A stretch of DNA of 64,000 bases, from positions 2,790,001-2,854,000 of the forward strand of contig NZ_CP079863.1 in assembly GCF_025263485.1 (NCBI RefSeq), written 5' to 3'. The notes beneath the pieces were generated by a model, which was not told where the DNA came from, did no database searches, and saw only the letters and a list, made by a program, of their open reading frames with translations. Numbering within the stretch: position 1 is the first letter of the stretch; every line of letters begins with the position of its first letter. Below are positions 9,230-16,971 of this stretch, piece by piece. Position numbers and translations under genes: made by a program. Source of the stretch: Mycobacterium sp. SMC-2. Its GTDB lineage: Bacteria > Actinomycetota > Actinomycetes > Mycobacteriales > Mycobacteriaceae.

Positions 9230-9822
9230 GCACCCCGCGGATCGGGGTGCTGGCGCTGCAGGGTGACACCCGCGAACACCTGGCGGCGCTGCGCGAGGCC
9301 GGGGCCGAGCCGATGCCGGTGCGCCGGCGCGGCGAGCTGGATCGGGTCGACGGCCTGGTCATTCCCGGCGGGGAGTCCACCACCATGAGCCACCTGCTGC
9401 TCGACTTCGACCTGCTGGAGCCGCTGCGCGGGCTGCTGGCCGACGGGCTGCCCGCCTACGGCGCGTGCGCCGGCATGATCCTGCTGGCCAGCGAGATCCT
9501 TGACGCCGGCACCTGCGGGCGCGAAGCTCTGCCCCTGCGTGCGATCGATATGACCGTGCGGCGCAACGCCTTTGGGCGGCAGGTTGACTCGTTCGAGGGC
9601 GACATACCGTTCGCCGGTCTGGACGGTCCGGTGCGCGCGGTGTTCATCCGCGCCCCCTGGGTCGAGCGGGCCGGCGACGACGTGCAGGTGCTGGCCGAGG
9701 CGTCGGGGCACGCGGTCGCGGTGCGCCAGGGCGCGAAGCTGGCGACGGCGTTTCACCCCGAGATGACCGGCGACCGCCGCGTGCACCAACTCTTCGTGGA
9801 CATCGTCAACGGGCTCGCCTGA
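9226..9822 (+). CDS. pdxT: Pyridoxal 5'-phosphate synthase, glutaminase subunit PdxT
   Basis: 198 residues from ATG 9226, overlapping the tesB2 stop. It is a class I glutamine amidotransferase: [12 protein letters not shown] at the N-terminus, [12 protein letters not shown], the nucleophilic Cys in [11 protein letters not shown] (near residue 81) and the His-Glu pair in FHPEMTGD near the C-terminus. It releases ammonia from glutamine and channels it to PdxS. No pdxH (pyridoxamine phosphate oxidase) is found beside this cluster. Confidence 0.96.
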   Translation: MSTPRIGVLALQGDTREHLAALREAGAEPMPVRRRGELDRVDGLVIPGGESTTMSHLLLDFDLLEPLRGLLADGLPAYGACAGMILLASEILDAGTCGREALPLRAIDMTVRRNAFGRQVDSFEGDIPFAGLDGPVRAVFIRAPWVERAGDDVQVLAEASGHAVAVRQGAKLATAFHPEMTGDRRVHQLFVDIVNGLA

Positions 9823-10029
9823 CGCGGTAGTCACACCTGCACCGGGGGATGATGCGATCCGCGAAAGTGATAGCGCCGGCGATAGCACGTTTGCGACGGC
9901 GCACATCCCTCGGTCCCCGTGGCGGTTGGGGCGGCTGAGCCGCAAGGGGAGTGGACGGTCGGGCGGCGCCGGCCGTGCACGTAGACTCGTCTGGCGAAGT
10001 TTCGAAGACAGAAGAGGTAAGAAACACCG

Positions 10030-10785
10030 ATGAGCGGCCATTCCAAGTGGGCCACCACCAAGCACCAGAAGGCCGTCAAGGACGCGCGCCGAGGCAAGGA
10101 GTTCGCCCGGCTGATCAAGAACATCGAAGTCGCCGCGCGCACCGGCGGCGGGGACCCGGCCGGCAACCCGACGCTGTACGACGCCATCCAGAAGGCGAAG
10201 AAGACCTCGGTGCCCAACGACAACATCGAGCGTGCCAGGAAGCGCGGCGCCGGCGAGGAAGCCGGCGGCGCCGACTACCAGACGATCATGTACGAGGGCT
10301 ACGGGCCCAACGGCGTGGCGGTGCTGATCGAGTGCCTGACCGACAACCGCAACCGCGCGGCCGGCGAGGTCCGGGTGGCGGTGACCCGCAACGGCGGCAC
10401 GATGGCCGATCCGGGCTCGGTGTCGTATCTGTTCACCCGCAAGGGCGTCGTCACGCTGGACAAGAACGGGCTCACTGAAGACGACGTGCTGACGGCGGTT
10501 CTCGACGCCGGCGCCGAGGACGTCAACGACCTGGGTGAGAGTTTCGAAATCATCTCGGAGCCGACCGATCTGGTCGCCGTGCGGACCGCCCTGCAGGACG
10601 CCGGCATCGACTACGAGTCCGCCGAGGCCAGCTTCCAGCCATCGGTCAGCGTGCCGGTGGACGTCGAGGGCGCCCGGAAGGTGTTCAAGCTCGTCGACGC
10701 CCTGGAGGACAGCGACGACGTGCAGAACGTCTGGACCAACGTCGACCTGTCCGACGAGGTGCTGGCCGCTCTCGACGAGGACTAG
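10030..10785 (+). CDS. YebC/PmpR-family regulatory protein
   Basis: 251 residues from ATG 10030, with [22 protein letters not shown], the family signature, at the N-terminus and full family length. YebC-type proteins were annotated as transcriptional regulators; newer work links the family to translation of proline-rich stretches. Which applies here is open. The leader has TAGACT (9982-9987) as a possible -10. The 207 bases upstream (9823-10029) show no other gene. The TAG stop (10783-10785) lies inside the 6-base target duplication of the adjacent IS481 element, so the reading frame is unharmed. Confidence 0.95.
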   Translation: MSGHSKWATTKHQKAVKDARRGKEFARLIKNIEVAARTGGGDPAGNPTLYDAIQKAKKTSVPNDNIERARKRGAGEEAGGADYQTIMYEGYGPNGVAVLIECLTDNRNRAAGEVRVAVTRNGGTMADPGSVSYLFTRKGVVTLDKNGLTEDDVLTAVLDAGAEDVNDLGESFEIISEPTDLVAVRTALQDAGIDYESAEASFQPSVSVPVDVEGARKVFKLVDALEDSDDVQNVWTNVDLSDEVLAALDED

Positions 10786-10786
10786 T
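10781..10786. repeat. Left target site duplication of IS481 copy 1
   Basis: ACTAGT, repeated at 11905-11910. It contains the yebC stop (10783-10785) and, on the minus strand, the transposase stop (10784-10782). Confidence 0.88.
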
Positions 10787-11789
10787 TGTGATGTCCAGGG
10801 AGGTTGGTCAGTCGTGTCACGGGTGGCTGGCCTCCGATGGCGGAGTGGGCTCGGTGATGATTGTAGAAATGCAGCCAGCCGGGCAGTGCGGTGTCGCGCT
10901 GTTCGGTTGACTCGTAGAGCTGGGCGTAGGCCCAGCCGTCGGCGAGGGTGCGGTGGAATCGCTCAATCTTGCCGTTGGTCTGAGGTCGGTAGGGACGGGT
11001 CCGCTTAGGGGTGATGCGCAGTTCGGCGCAAGCGTCGCGCCATGCGCTGGACCTGTAGGCAGACCCGTTGTCGGACAGCACTCGTTCAACGGTCACGCCG
11101 CGCTCGGCGAACCAGGCCACCGCGCGCTGCAGCACGCCGATCGCGGTGGCAGCTTTCTCATTGGTGCAAATCTCGGCGTAGGCCATGCGGGAGTGGTCGT
11201 CAATGACGGTGTGTACGAATGCCGTTCCGATCCTGGGACGCCAATTCTTGGCGGAGTCGCCGCGATTACCGGTGCGGTGGGCCGTCTGTATCGCGTTGTG
11301 CTTACTTTGTTGTCGGCTCACGAACTTGTGGCCGCCGCCGTCGGGAATGTTGCCGAACTTGGTGACATCGACGTGAATCAGCGCGCCGGGATGAGCGTGC
11401 TCGTAGCGGCGCAGTGGCTCACCGGTAGCGCGATCGATGGCCGACAGGCGGTTGATCCGACAACGGGTCAGCACTGCGTGCACAGTCGATGCCGGCATGC
11501 CCAAGCGTCCGGCGATCTGCACGGGCCCGAGCCGGTGACGCCACCGCACGCCGACTATCTGTCGCACGAGCTCAGGCGCAGTGCGGGTGGGGCTGATCCG
11601 CGGCCGGGAGCTGCGGTCAATCATCCCGAGCGCACCTTCGGCGCGGAAGCGGTCGGCCCACTTCTTGGCAGTTCGCGGTGCGACCATGAACATCTTGGCG
11701 GCCTCGGCGTAGGTCCAGCCACCCTCGACGATCAGCTCAGCGAGCCTCAACCGAGCACGCGGGGTCAAAGCAGCATTAGCGTGGGACAC
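10782..11789 (-). CDS. IS481-family transposase (copy 1)
   Basis: 335 residues from GTG 11789, chosen because AGGAGG (11795-11800) sits six bases upstream; a longer frame starts at 11852 inside the leader hairpin. The N-terminal helix-turn-helix ([19 protein letters not shown]) is followed by a DDE integrase core: Asp in [10 protein letters not shown], the [10 protein letters not shown] segment, Asp in [11 protein letters not shown] and Glu in [10 protein letters not shown]. The frame appears intact. Its last codon and TAG stop are completed by the target duplication, not by the element. Confidence 0.93.
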   Translation of the reverse strand: MSHANAALTPRARLRLAELIVEGGWTYAEAAKMFMVAPRTAKKWADRFRAEGALGMIDRSSRPRISPTRTAPELVRQIVGVRWRHRLGPVQIAGRLGMPASTVHAVLTRCRINRLSAIDRATGEPLRRYEHAHPGALIHVDVTKFGNIPDGGGHKFVSRQQSKHNAIQTAHRTGNRGDSAKNWRPRIGTAFVHTVIDDHSRMAYAEICTNEKAATAIGVLQRAVAWFAERGVTVERVLSDNGSAYRSSAWRDACAELRITPKRTRPYRPQTNGKIERFHRTLADGWAYAQLYESTEQRDTALPGWLHFYNHHRAHSAIGGQPPVTRLTNLPGHHN

Positions 11790-11904
11790 GAAGGCCTCCT
11801 GGTTTGTGAAGCGGTTCCTAGACAGCTCCACTTCACAACGGGAGGCCTTCACCTGTCACACAGGCTCACCGATACCAAACAGGACAACGTCCCTGGACAT
11901 CACA
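10787..11904 (-). mobile_element. IS481-family insertion sequence, complete (copy 1)
   Basis: 1118 bp bounded by inverted ends that match at 19 of the first 20 positions (TGTGATGTCCAGGGA, one mismatch, GTTG). The flanks are a 6-base duplication ACTAGT at 10781-10786 and 11905-11910. ACTAGT fits the NCTAGN target reported for the IS481 type element of Bordetella. It holds one transposase gene on the minus strand. It lies exactly between the convergent yebC and speE genes, where M. tuberculosis has the vapBC41 toxin-antitoxin pair. Because TSD and ends are near-palindromic, a boundary shift of one base (4-base TSD CTAG) is also possible. Confidence 0.93.
11790..11850 (-). promoter_or_regulatory. 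Leader hairpin covering the IS481 transposase ribosome binding site (copy 1)
   Basis: GAAGGCCTCC (11790-11799) pairs perfectly with GGAGGCCTTC (11841-11850), and TTGTGAAG (11804-11811) with CTTCACAA (11831-11838), leaving a 19-base loop. On the minus-strand transcript the descending arm contains the Shine-Dalgarno GGAGG directly before the GTG, so the stem would hide it. The same layout is seen in IS481 copy 2. Confidence 0.72.
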
Positions 11905-11910
11905 ACTAGT
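11905..11910. repeat. Right target site duplication of IS481 copy 1
   Basis: ACTAGT, the second copy. On the minus strand it supplies the speE stop codon (CTA at 11906-11908). Confidence 0.88.
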
Positions 11911-13489
11911 CGTAACCGTGCCGCATGTCCTCGACGATGCGCGGGTTGTCCAGGGTCGACGGGTCCAGCGGACGCGGGCGGGTGTCGTCCGGAAACACCG
12001 TGGCGGCGTCGAGGACGCGCTGGTTGAGGAAGCGCAGTGGGGGCGCGTTGGGCGGCACGGTGGGTGCGGGTGCGCTGCCCCCGCGGCGCGCCAGGGCGAA
12101 ACCCCAGTCGCCGAACGTCGGCACGTACACGTGGTACGGCGTCACGGCGTAGCCGGCCGCGCGGATTGAGGAGGCGGTGCGCCAGAACGCCGTCTGCGTC
12201 GAGAACGGGCTGCCCGCCTGCACGACCATCAGCCCGCCGGCCGCCAGCGCGTGCCCGGCCAGCGCGTAGAACTCGGTCGAATAGAGCCGGCCAAGGACGG
12301 GGGTGTCGGGGTCGGGAAGGTCGACGATGACCGCGTCGAATCCCGCGGGCGGGACGACGTCCGGGTGCGGCGAGCGCAACCAGCGCATCGCGTCGTCGAT
12401 CACCACCTCGACGCGCGGGCTGTCCAGCGAACCGCCGTTAGCCCCGCGCATGGTGGTGCGGGCGAGCTGGATCACCGCGGGGTCGAGCTCCACCTGCACG
12501 ATCTTCGTGATGCCCGGCTGACGCAGCAGTTCGCGGGCCGCCAACCCGTCGCCGCCCCCGAGGACGAGGACCGATCGTGGGTTGGCCCCAAGCGCGGGGT
12601 AGACCAGGCTTTCGGTGTAGCGGTACTCGTCCCGGGTGGAAAACTGCAGGCCGCCGTCCAGGTAGAGCCGCATGTCGTTGCCGCGCCGGGTGACCACGAT
12701 CTCTTGGTAGGCCGAGTGCTGGTAGGCGATGATCGGGTCGGCGTAGAGCCGTTGCCTGCTCGTCGTCTCGATGTCGGCCGAGCGGGCCAGCAGCGTAGCC
12801 AGCAGCGCGAGCGCCGCGGCGAGCGCGCACAGCGCCGTCAGCAGTTGCCGGGTCGAGACGATCCGGCGCAGCACGAAGATCGCCACGACGACCGCGGCGA
12901 GCAGGTTGACGATTCCGGTGGCCGCCGCGCCCCGGATCATGCCCAGCTGCGGCAGCAGCAGGAACGGCCACACCAGGCCGCCCAGCAGCGCGCCGAGGTA
13001 GTCGGCGGCGTTGAGGTTGGCCAGCGTCCGGCCCGTGTCGGCGGCACCGGCGCTGCGGCCGCGTTGCAGCATCGTCATCAACAGCGGCACCTCGGCGCCG
13101 ACCAGCCCACCGATCAGGGCGGTGCCCAACGCCAGCATCCACATCGACTCGTCGTCGATGAAGGCGAACACCGTGTACAGCGCCGCGGCGGACAAGCCGC
13201 CGACGACGCTCAGCAGCACCTCCACCGCCACGAACGCGATGGCCGCGTGCGCCAGCAGCGGCTTGACGACGAGGGCGCCCACCCCCAGCGCCGCGATGTA
13301 GCCGGCGACGATCAGTGACGTGGCGACGATGCCGCCGCCATTCAGGCTCGCCGCCAGCGTCAGCAGCGCGAGTTCGTAGATGATCCCGGACGCCGCGCAC
13401 GCCGCGACGGCGGCCAGCAGCACGGCCCGCCAGCGCACCGACGGCTCGGGCCGGCTTATCTCCGACGCCGGCGCACCAACCGAAGTCAT
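11906..13489 (-). CDS. speE: Membrane-bound spermidine synthase-like protein (Rv2601 homolog)
   Basis: 527 residues. The N-terminal half has about seven hydrophobic segments (for example residues 22-43 and 85-110). The C-terminal half is a spermidine synthase/aminopropyltransferase domain, with [12 protein letters not shown], the SAM-like glycine loop [16 protein letters not shown] and the acidic [11 protein letters not shown]. The family moves an aminopropyl group from decarboxylated SAM to putrescine, but the membrane-fused type has no proven substrate that I know of. The start overlaps the DUF350 stop (ATGA). The stop is provided by the IS481 target duplication. Confidence 0.9.
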   Translation of the reverse strand: MTSVGAPASEISRPEPSVRWRAVLLAAVAACAASGIIYELALLTLAASLNGGGIVATSLIVAGYIAALGVGALVVKPLLAHAAIAFVAVEVLLSVVGGLSAAALYTVFAFIDDESMWMLALGTALIGGLVGAEVPLLMTMLQRGRSAGAADTGRTLANLNAADYLGALLGGLVWPFLLLPQLGMIRGAAATGIVNLLAAVVVAIFVLRRIVSTRQLLTALCALAAALALLATLLARSADIETTSRQRLYADPIIAYQHSAYQEIVVTRRGNDMRLYLDGGLQFSTRDEYRYTESLVYPALGANPRSVLVLGGGDGLAARELLRQPGITKIVQVELDPAVIQLARTTMRGANGGSLDSPRVEVVIDDAMRWLRSPHPDVVPPAGFDAVIVDLPDPDTPVLGRLYSTEFYALAGHALAAGGLMVVQAGSPFSTQTAFWRTASSIRAAGYAVTPYHVYVPTFGDWGFALARRGGSAPAPTVPPNAPPLRFLNQRVLDAATVFPDDTRPRPLDPSTLDNPRIVEDMRHGYD

Positions 13490-13941
13490 GACACCGCAGC
13501 GGCCGTGACGCCTCCCACCGCGAGCAATATCAGCGCCACCGCGAAGGATCCCGGGTGCAGCTCCGGCTCGTCGATGTGCTCGTGGAAACTACCCGGGATC
13601 AGCAGGTGCATTGTGAGCAGCGCTACCCCGAGCAGGATCACGCCCATCAGGCCGTACACCGCCACGCCGACCAGCCCCTGGCCCAGCTGGCTATAGCTGT
13701 TCGCGATGGCGGTGATGATGACCACGGTCAGGGCGATGTACATCGCGCCCGCGACGATGACGGCGTTGGGGCGGCGGTCGATGAACACCAGCCGGCGCAG
13801 ATTGCCCGGGGTCAACACGTCGACGGCGTAGAACCCGATGAGGAGTACGGCCATGCCGACCAGGAAGTACAGGATCGTCGCGACTGCGCCTTTGAGGACG
13901 GGATTGAGGTCGACGGTGCCGATCTCGACGGCGAGGTACAT
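13486..13941 (-). CDS. DUF350-family membrane protein (Rv2600 homolog)
   Basis: 151 residues with four hydrophobic helices, including [21 protein letters not shown] and the C-terminal [19 protein letters not shown]; this is the DUF350 pattern. Function is unknown. It is translationally coupled to speE. An IS900-like element has been inserted four bases upstream of its ATG, separating it from its original ribosome binding site (AAAGGAG, now at 15398-15404). A substitute AAGG inside the element end (minus strand, TAAGGAACC before the ATG) could still allow translation. Confidence 0.88.
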   Translation of the reverse strand: MYLAVEIGTVDLNPVLKGAVATILYFLVGMAVLLIGFYAVDVLTPGNLRRLVFIDRRPNAVIVAGAMYIALTVVIITAIANSYSQLGQGLVGVAVYGLMGVILLGVALLTMHLLIPGSFHEHIDEPELHPGSFAVALILLAVGGVTAAAVS

Positions 13942-13944
13942 GGT

Positions 13945-14148
13945 TCCTTACCTTTCTTGGAGGGTGGTTGTTGCCCTCGGCCGTAGGCTTTCAACTGCCC
14001 GGGGACGTCGGGTATGGCTTTCATGGTTTTGCTGTCTTCGATGGCCGAAGGAGATTGGCCGCCCGGGGTCCCGCGACGACTCGACCGCTAATTGAGAGAT
14101 GCGATGTGATCGCTGTGTAAGGACACGCCGGCGTGGTCGTCTGCTGGG
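13945..14148 (+). ncRNA. 5' non-coding end of the IS900-like element, candidate bridge RNA region
   Basis: About 200 bases of element DNA precede the transposase. In IS110-group elements this left non-coding end has been shown, for IS621, to encode a bridge RNA that pairs with target and donor DNA. The stretch contains short self-complementary blocks (for example GGCC around 14043-14060). No defined fold or start could be derived by eye; the call rests mainly on family knowledge. Confidence 0.35.
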
Positions 14149-15390
14149 TTGATAGAAACCGAGACGGGAACGGAGGTGGTTGTGGCACAACCTGTGTGGG
14201 CTGGTGTGGACGCCGGGAAAGCGGACCATTACGGCGTGGTCATCGACGCTGAGGGCAAGTCGTTGCTGTCGCGGCGCGTCGCTAATGACGAGGCCGCGCT
14301 GCTGGAGTTGATCGACATGGTCGCGGCGCTGGCTGATGGCGGAGAAGTCACTTGGGCGATTGACCTCAACGCCGGCGGCGCTGCATTGCTGATCACGCTG
14401 CTGATCGCTGCCCAGCAGCGGCTGCTCTACATTCCCGGCCGCACTGTTCACCACGCCTCGGGTGGCTACCGCGGCGACGGCAAGACCGACGCCAAAGACG
14501 CTGCGGTGATTGCCGATCAGGCCCGGATGCGCCGCGACCTGCAACCGTTGCGCCCCGGCGACGACATCGCCGTCGAACTGCGCATCCTGACCAGTCGGCG
14601 CGCCGATCTGGTGGCCGATCGCACCCGCGCGATCAATCGGCTGCGCGCCCAGCTGCTGGAATACTTCCCGGCCCTGGAACGTGGCTTTGACTACAGCAAA
14701 AGCAAGGCCGCGCTGATCCTGCTCACCGGCTATCAAACCCCCGACGGGCTGCGCCGGGCCGGTGCCGCCCGGGTGGCAGCCTTTTTGCATAAACGCAAGG
14801 CCCGCAACGCCGATGCGGTCGCAACCGCCGCCATCGAGGCAGCCAACGCCCAACACACCATCGTGCCCGGACAACAGCTTGCCGCGGGCGTGGTCGCCCG
14901 CTTGGCTAAGGAGGTGATGGCCCTCGACACCGAAATCGGCGACACCGACGCGATGATCGAGGACCGATTTCGCCGCCACCGCCACGCCGAAATCATCCTG
15001 AGCATGCCCGGCTTCGGCGTCATCCTCGGCGCCGAGTTCCTCGCCGCCACCGGCGGCGACATGAGCGCCTTCCCCTCCGTCGACCGCCTCGCCGGCGTCT
15101 CGGGTCTGGCCCCAGTACCGCGAGATTCGGGCCGCATCAGCGGCAACCTCAAACGCCCCCGCCGCTACGACCGGCGCCTGCTGCGCGCCTGCTACCTGTC
15201 CGCTCTGGTCAGCATCCGCACCGATCCCGCCTCGCGCACCTACTACGACCGCAAACGCGCCGAAGGGAAACGCCACACCCAAGCCGTCTTGGCCCTGGCC
15301 CGTCGCCGACTCAACGTCCTGTGGGCCATGCTGCGCGACCACGCCGTCTACCAACCCGCAACCACTACTGCGGCGGCTTGACAACGTCAT
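13948..15390 (-). CDS. Antisense open frame of the IS900-like element (Hed-like)
   Basis: 480 codons on the strand opposite the transposase, nearly spanning the element. Its ATG (15390-15388) lies seven bases after the host AAAGGAG (15404-15398). Its TAA (13950-13948) lies six bases before the DUF350 ATG. In IS900 the antisense hed gene is reported to depend on host translation signals captured at insertion, which is what is seen here. Against it: long antisense frames are common in GC-rich genes, and the composition has no recognisable domain. It may be translated only to keep DUF350-speE coupled. Confidence 0.4.
   Translation of the reverse strand: MTLSSRRSSGCGLVDGVVAQHGPQDVESATGQGQDGLGVAFPFGAFAVVVGARGGIGADADQSGQVAGAQQAPVVAAGAFEVAADAARISRYWGQTRDAGEAVDGGEGAHVAAGGGEELGAEDDAEAGHAQDDFGVAVAAKSVLDHRVGVADFGVEGHHLLSQAGDHARGKLLSGHDGVLGVGCLDGGGCDRIGVAGLAFMQKGCHPGGTGPAQPVGGLIAGEQDQRGLAFAVVKATFQGREVFQQLGAQPIDRAGAIGHQIGAPTGQDAQFDGDVVAGAQRLQVAAHPGLIGNHRSVFGVGLAVAAVATRGVVNSAAGNVEQPLLGSDQQRDQQCSAAGVEVNRPSDFSAISQRRDHVDQLQQRGLVISDAPRQQRLALSVDDHAVMVRFPGVHTSPHRLCHNHLRSRLGFYQPSRRPRRRVLTQRSHRISQLAVESSRDPGRPISFGHRRQQNHESHTRRPRAVESLRPRATTTLQER
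14149..15381 (+). CDS. IS900-like transposase (IS110 family, DEDD type)
   Basis: 410 residues from TTG 14149; GTG 14182 with GGAGG at 14172-14176 is a strong alternative start (399 residues). The N-terminal RuvC-like DEDD domain begins VWAGVDAGKADHYGVVID, with GGEVTWAIDLNAGG and GKTDAKDAAVIADQARM. The C-terminal transposase_20 domain has LSMPGFGVILGAEFL and GLAPVPRDSGRISG with the conserved serine. It ends ATTTAAA, as in the IS900 p43 protein. The frame is intact, so the element may be active. Confidence 0.94.
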   Translation: MIETETGTEVVVAQPVWAGVDAGKADHYGVVIDAEGKSLLSRRVANDEAALLELIDMVAALADGGEVTWAIDLNAGGAALLITLLIAAQQRLLYIPGRTVHHASGGYRGDGKTDAKDAAVIADQARMRRDLQPLRPGDDIAVELRILTSRRADLVADRTRAINRLRAQLLEYFPALERGFDYSKSKAALILLTGYQTPDGLRRAGAARVAAFLHKRKARNADAVATAAIEAANAQHTIVPGQQLAAGVVARLAKEVMALDTEIGDTDAMIEDRFRRHRHAEIILSMPGFGVILGAEFLAATGGDMSAFPSVDRLAGVSGLAPVPRDSGRISGNLKRPRRYDRRLLRACYLSALVSIRTDPASRTYYDRKRAEGKRHTQAVLALARRRLNVLWAMLRDHAVYQPATTTAAA

Positions 15391-15418
15391 TGAGAATCTC
15401 CTTTGTGGTGGTGAGCCG

Positions 15419-15850
15419 TCATTTGGTTCCGCCGGGGCCGCCGGGCGTCCCTCCGGCGCCGCCCGACGGGGATCCCGGGTTGAAGCCGGGCCCGAGGAAG
15501 ATGAAGGCGCCGTGGTTGTATCCGGCGCTCAGCGGTTCGACCCGAATGCTGCACGGATAGTCGCCGTCCGGACCGACGATCACGATGTTGTTGCTGTAGC
15601 GCAGATACTCGCTATTGCCGTTGGCGGCACGCGCCTCGGGGGCCTGATACTCGGCGAGCGTGTCCGCCACGTCGTTGGGCGATCCGCTGCACTGGTAGCG
15701 CGTCCCGTTCACATCGTGCGAGTACTCGTGGTAGTGGCCGGCGATATACGAACCAATGTTCTTCTGCAGCAAGATGATTCCGGGCACCAGGCACGCGACG
15801 GCGGCGACCGCCAGCGCACCGGCGATCACGAACAGGCGGTTGCGGCTCAC
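15419..15850 (-). CDS. DUF4247-type membrane-anchored protein (Rv2599 homolog)
   Basis: 143 residues from GTG 15850, overlapping the DUF2617 stop (GTGA). A longer frame to 15928 exists but would overlap the upstream gene. A single N-terminal helix (LFVIAGALAVAAVACLVPGI) is followed by an extracytoplasmic domain with two cysteines (YQCSGSPND and YPCSIRVEP) and a Gly/Pro-rich tail. Function is unknown. It is part of the DUF4178-DUF2617-DUF4247-DUF350-speE series. Its stop is now followed by the host RBS remnant and the IS900-like element. Confidence 0.85.
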   Translation of the reverse strand: MSRNRLFVIAGALAVAAVACLVPGIILLQKNIGSYIAGHYHEYSHDVNGTRYQCSGSPNDVADTLAEYQAPEARAANGNSEYLRYSNNIVIVGPDGDYPCSIRVEPLSAGYNHGAFIFLGPGFNPGSPSGGAGGTPGGPGGTK

Positions 15851-16350
15851 GGATGCCACCGACTCGTCGTGTGGATGACCATTCCGCCGGAGCCGGCCGG
15901 ATACAGGTGCCAGGTCCGCCAACGCCAACCCGCGCCGTCGGGTTCGGCGGCCAACGCGGTCAGCGCGGCGTCATCACCGGGGAAAGAGCCACCCAGCCAA
16001 CCCTTTTCGCGCGCGCAGCGGTCACGAAGGTCGCGCGCCATGCGGCGGAAGGTGCGCTCGTCGTACGTGTCGGCGCGGGATTCCAGGGAATAGCCGGGCG
16101 CGGAGGTCCGCTCCGGCAGGTCGACGCCCAGCCCGCGTGCCGTGCAGGAGACTTCCTCGGAGAACCGGCCCGCGGCATGCTCGACCGTCACGACGTGCGA
16201 AGCGCCGAGGACCCCGAGCAGCAGCGCGCCACCGCCGGGGTGGCGCAGACGGCAGGTCGCCAGCGGTGGCGGTGCGGGCGCGTTGAGCGCGAGTCCGAGC
16301 TTCAGCCCGGACACGTCCGAAGGAGCTACGGCGAGCTGATGAAGCGGCAC
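15847..16350 (-). CDS. DUF2617-family protein (Rv2598 homolog)
   Basis: 167 residues, no transmembrane segment, starting MPLHQLAVAPSDVSGL and containing LGVLGASHVVTVEH. It fits the DUF2617 group found beside DUF4178 and DUF4247 genes across actinobacteria. Function is unknown. It starts nine bases after the upstream gene and overlaps the downstream gene, so it is a middle cistron of the operon. Confidence 0.83.
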   Translation of the reverse strand: MPLHQLAVAPSDVSGLKLGLALNAPAPPPLATCRLRHPGGGALLLGVLGASHVVTVEHAAGRFSEEVSCTARGLGVDLPERTSAPGYSLESRADTYDERTFRRMARDLRDRCAREKGWLGGSFPGDDAALTALAAEPDGAGWRWRTWHLYPAGSGGMVIHTTSRWHP

Positions 16351-16359
16351 TGCGCGTTC

Positions 16360-16971
16360 CTACGCGGAGGAGGGCGGGGGCGCCGGATACACGGTCAGCT
16401 CGCCGGCCAGCACCGGTTTGCCGGTCGAGACCTCCCACGGCATGTTCGGAGCCCAGCGCTCGAACGAGAGCAGCGCGGACTCATCGGAGTTGGCGCAGTC
16501 GATGAACTCCATCTCGCCGCCCGCCGGCAGGCCGGTGGTGCCCTCGGTGGTGAACGAGGCGCGACCGCGTTCGGACTCGCGGAACGTCACCCCGTCGACG
16601 ACGTACTGATCGCCCGGCTGCAGCGCGAGGTCCTTGCGGCTGACCCACATCGCCAGCTCGAGGCGTCCGTCGTCCTCCTCGACGCTGAACCAGATCGGCT
16701 GTTCGCCGCCCTCCAGCAGGTGTTCCCACCACACGAACGGGCCCTCGCGGTACGTCACCGATCCGCGGACCACGTAGTCCACACCGCCGTAGCTGACGAT
16801 GGCGCCGGGGCCCAGTTGCCGGGGGCCGAATTCCGGCATCGCGTTGAACGACAAGGGGTCCTGGCGGCCGCGTGGCGGGCCCGGTTGCTTGGGGCGTCGC
16901 AAAGCGATGATGAGCACGACGATGGACGCGGTGAACAGCACGATCGCGATAATGACCAGCAGTGATCCCAC
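16360..16971 (-). CDS. DUF4178-family membrane-anchored protein (Rv2597 homolog)
   Basis: 203 residues. An N-terminal transmembrane helix (residues 3-22, SLLVIIAIVLFTASIVVLII) is followed by a beta-rich DUF4178 domain with PGAIVSYGGVDYVVRGSVTY and WWEHLLEGGEQPIWFSVEE. It is the first gene of the speE operon, so the promoter should lie in 16972-17120, shared with the divergent ruvC. Function is unknown. The family recurs with membrane-type spermidine synthases. Confidence 0.85.
   Translation of the reverse strand: MGSLLVIIAIVLFTASIVVLIIALRRPKQPGPPRGRQDPLSFNAMPEFGPRQLGPGAIVSYGGVDYVVRGSVTYREGPFVWWEHLLEGGEQPIWFSVEEDDGRLELAMWVSRKDLALQPGDQYVVDGVTFRESERGRASFTTEGTTGLPAGGEMEFIDCANSDESALLSFERWAPNMPWEVSTGKPVLAGELTVYPAPPPSSA

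Larger units (their letters stand above)
13945..15395 (+). mobile_element. IS900-like insertion sequence (IS110 family), complete
   Basis: Its ends match, as I recall them, those of IS900 of M. avium subsp. paratuberculosis: left end TCCTTACCTTTCTTG at 13945, right end CAACGTCATTGAGA at 15382-15395. The resulting length of 1451 bp equals that of IS900. No inverted repeats or target duplication are seen, as is normal for the family. Joining the flanks gives CATG-GTAT-CTCCTT, which fits the published IS900 target CATG(N)4-6 CNCCTT. The element interrupts the DUF4247-DUF350 junction. The internal segment 14084-14105 (CCGCTAATTGAGAGATGCGAT) is also familiar from IS900. Confidence 0.9.

Noticed and set aside
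9823..10029. Riboswitch or small RNA in the yebC leader
   Set aside because: No conserved riboswitch core, long stem or tract was recognised; only a possible -10 box is visible.
12251..13318. 355-codon plus-strand frame opposite speE
   Set aside because: Composition rich in Gln, Arg, Gly and His, typical of antisense shadows in GC-rich DNA; speE has clear domains.
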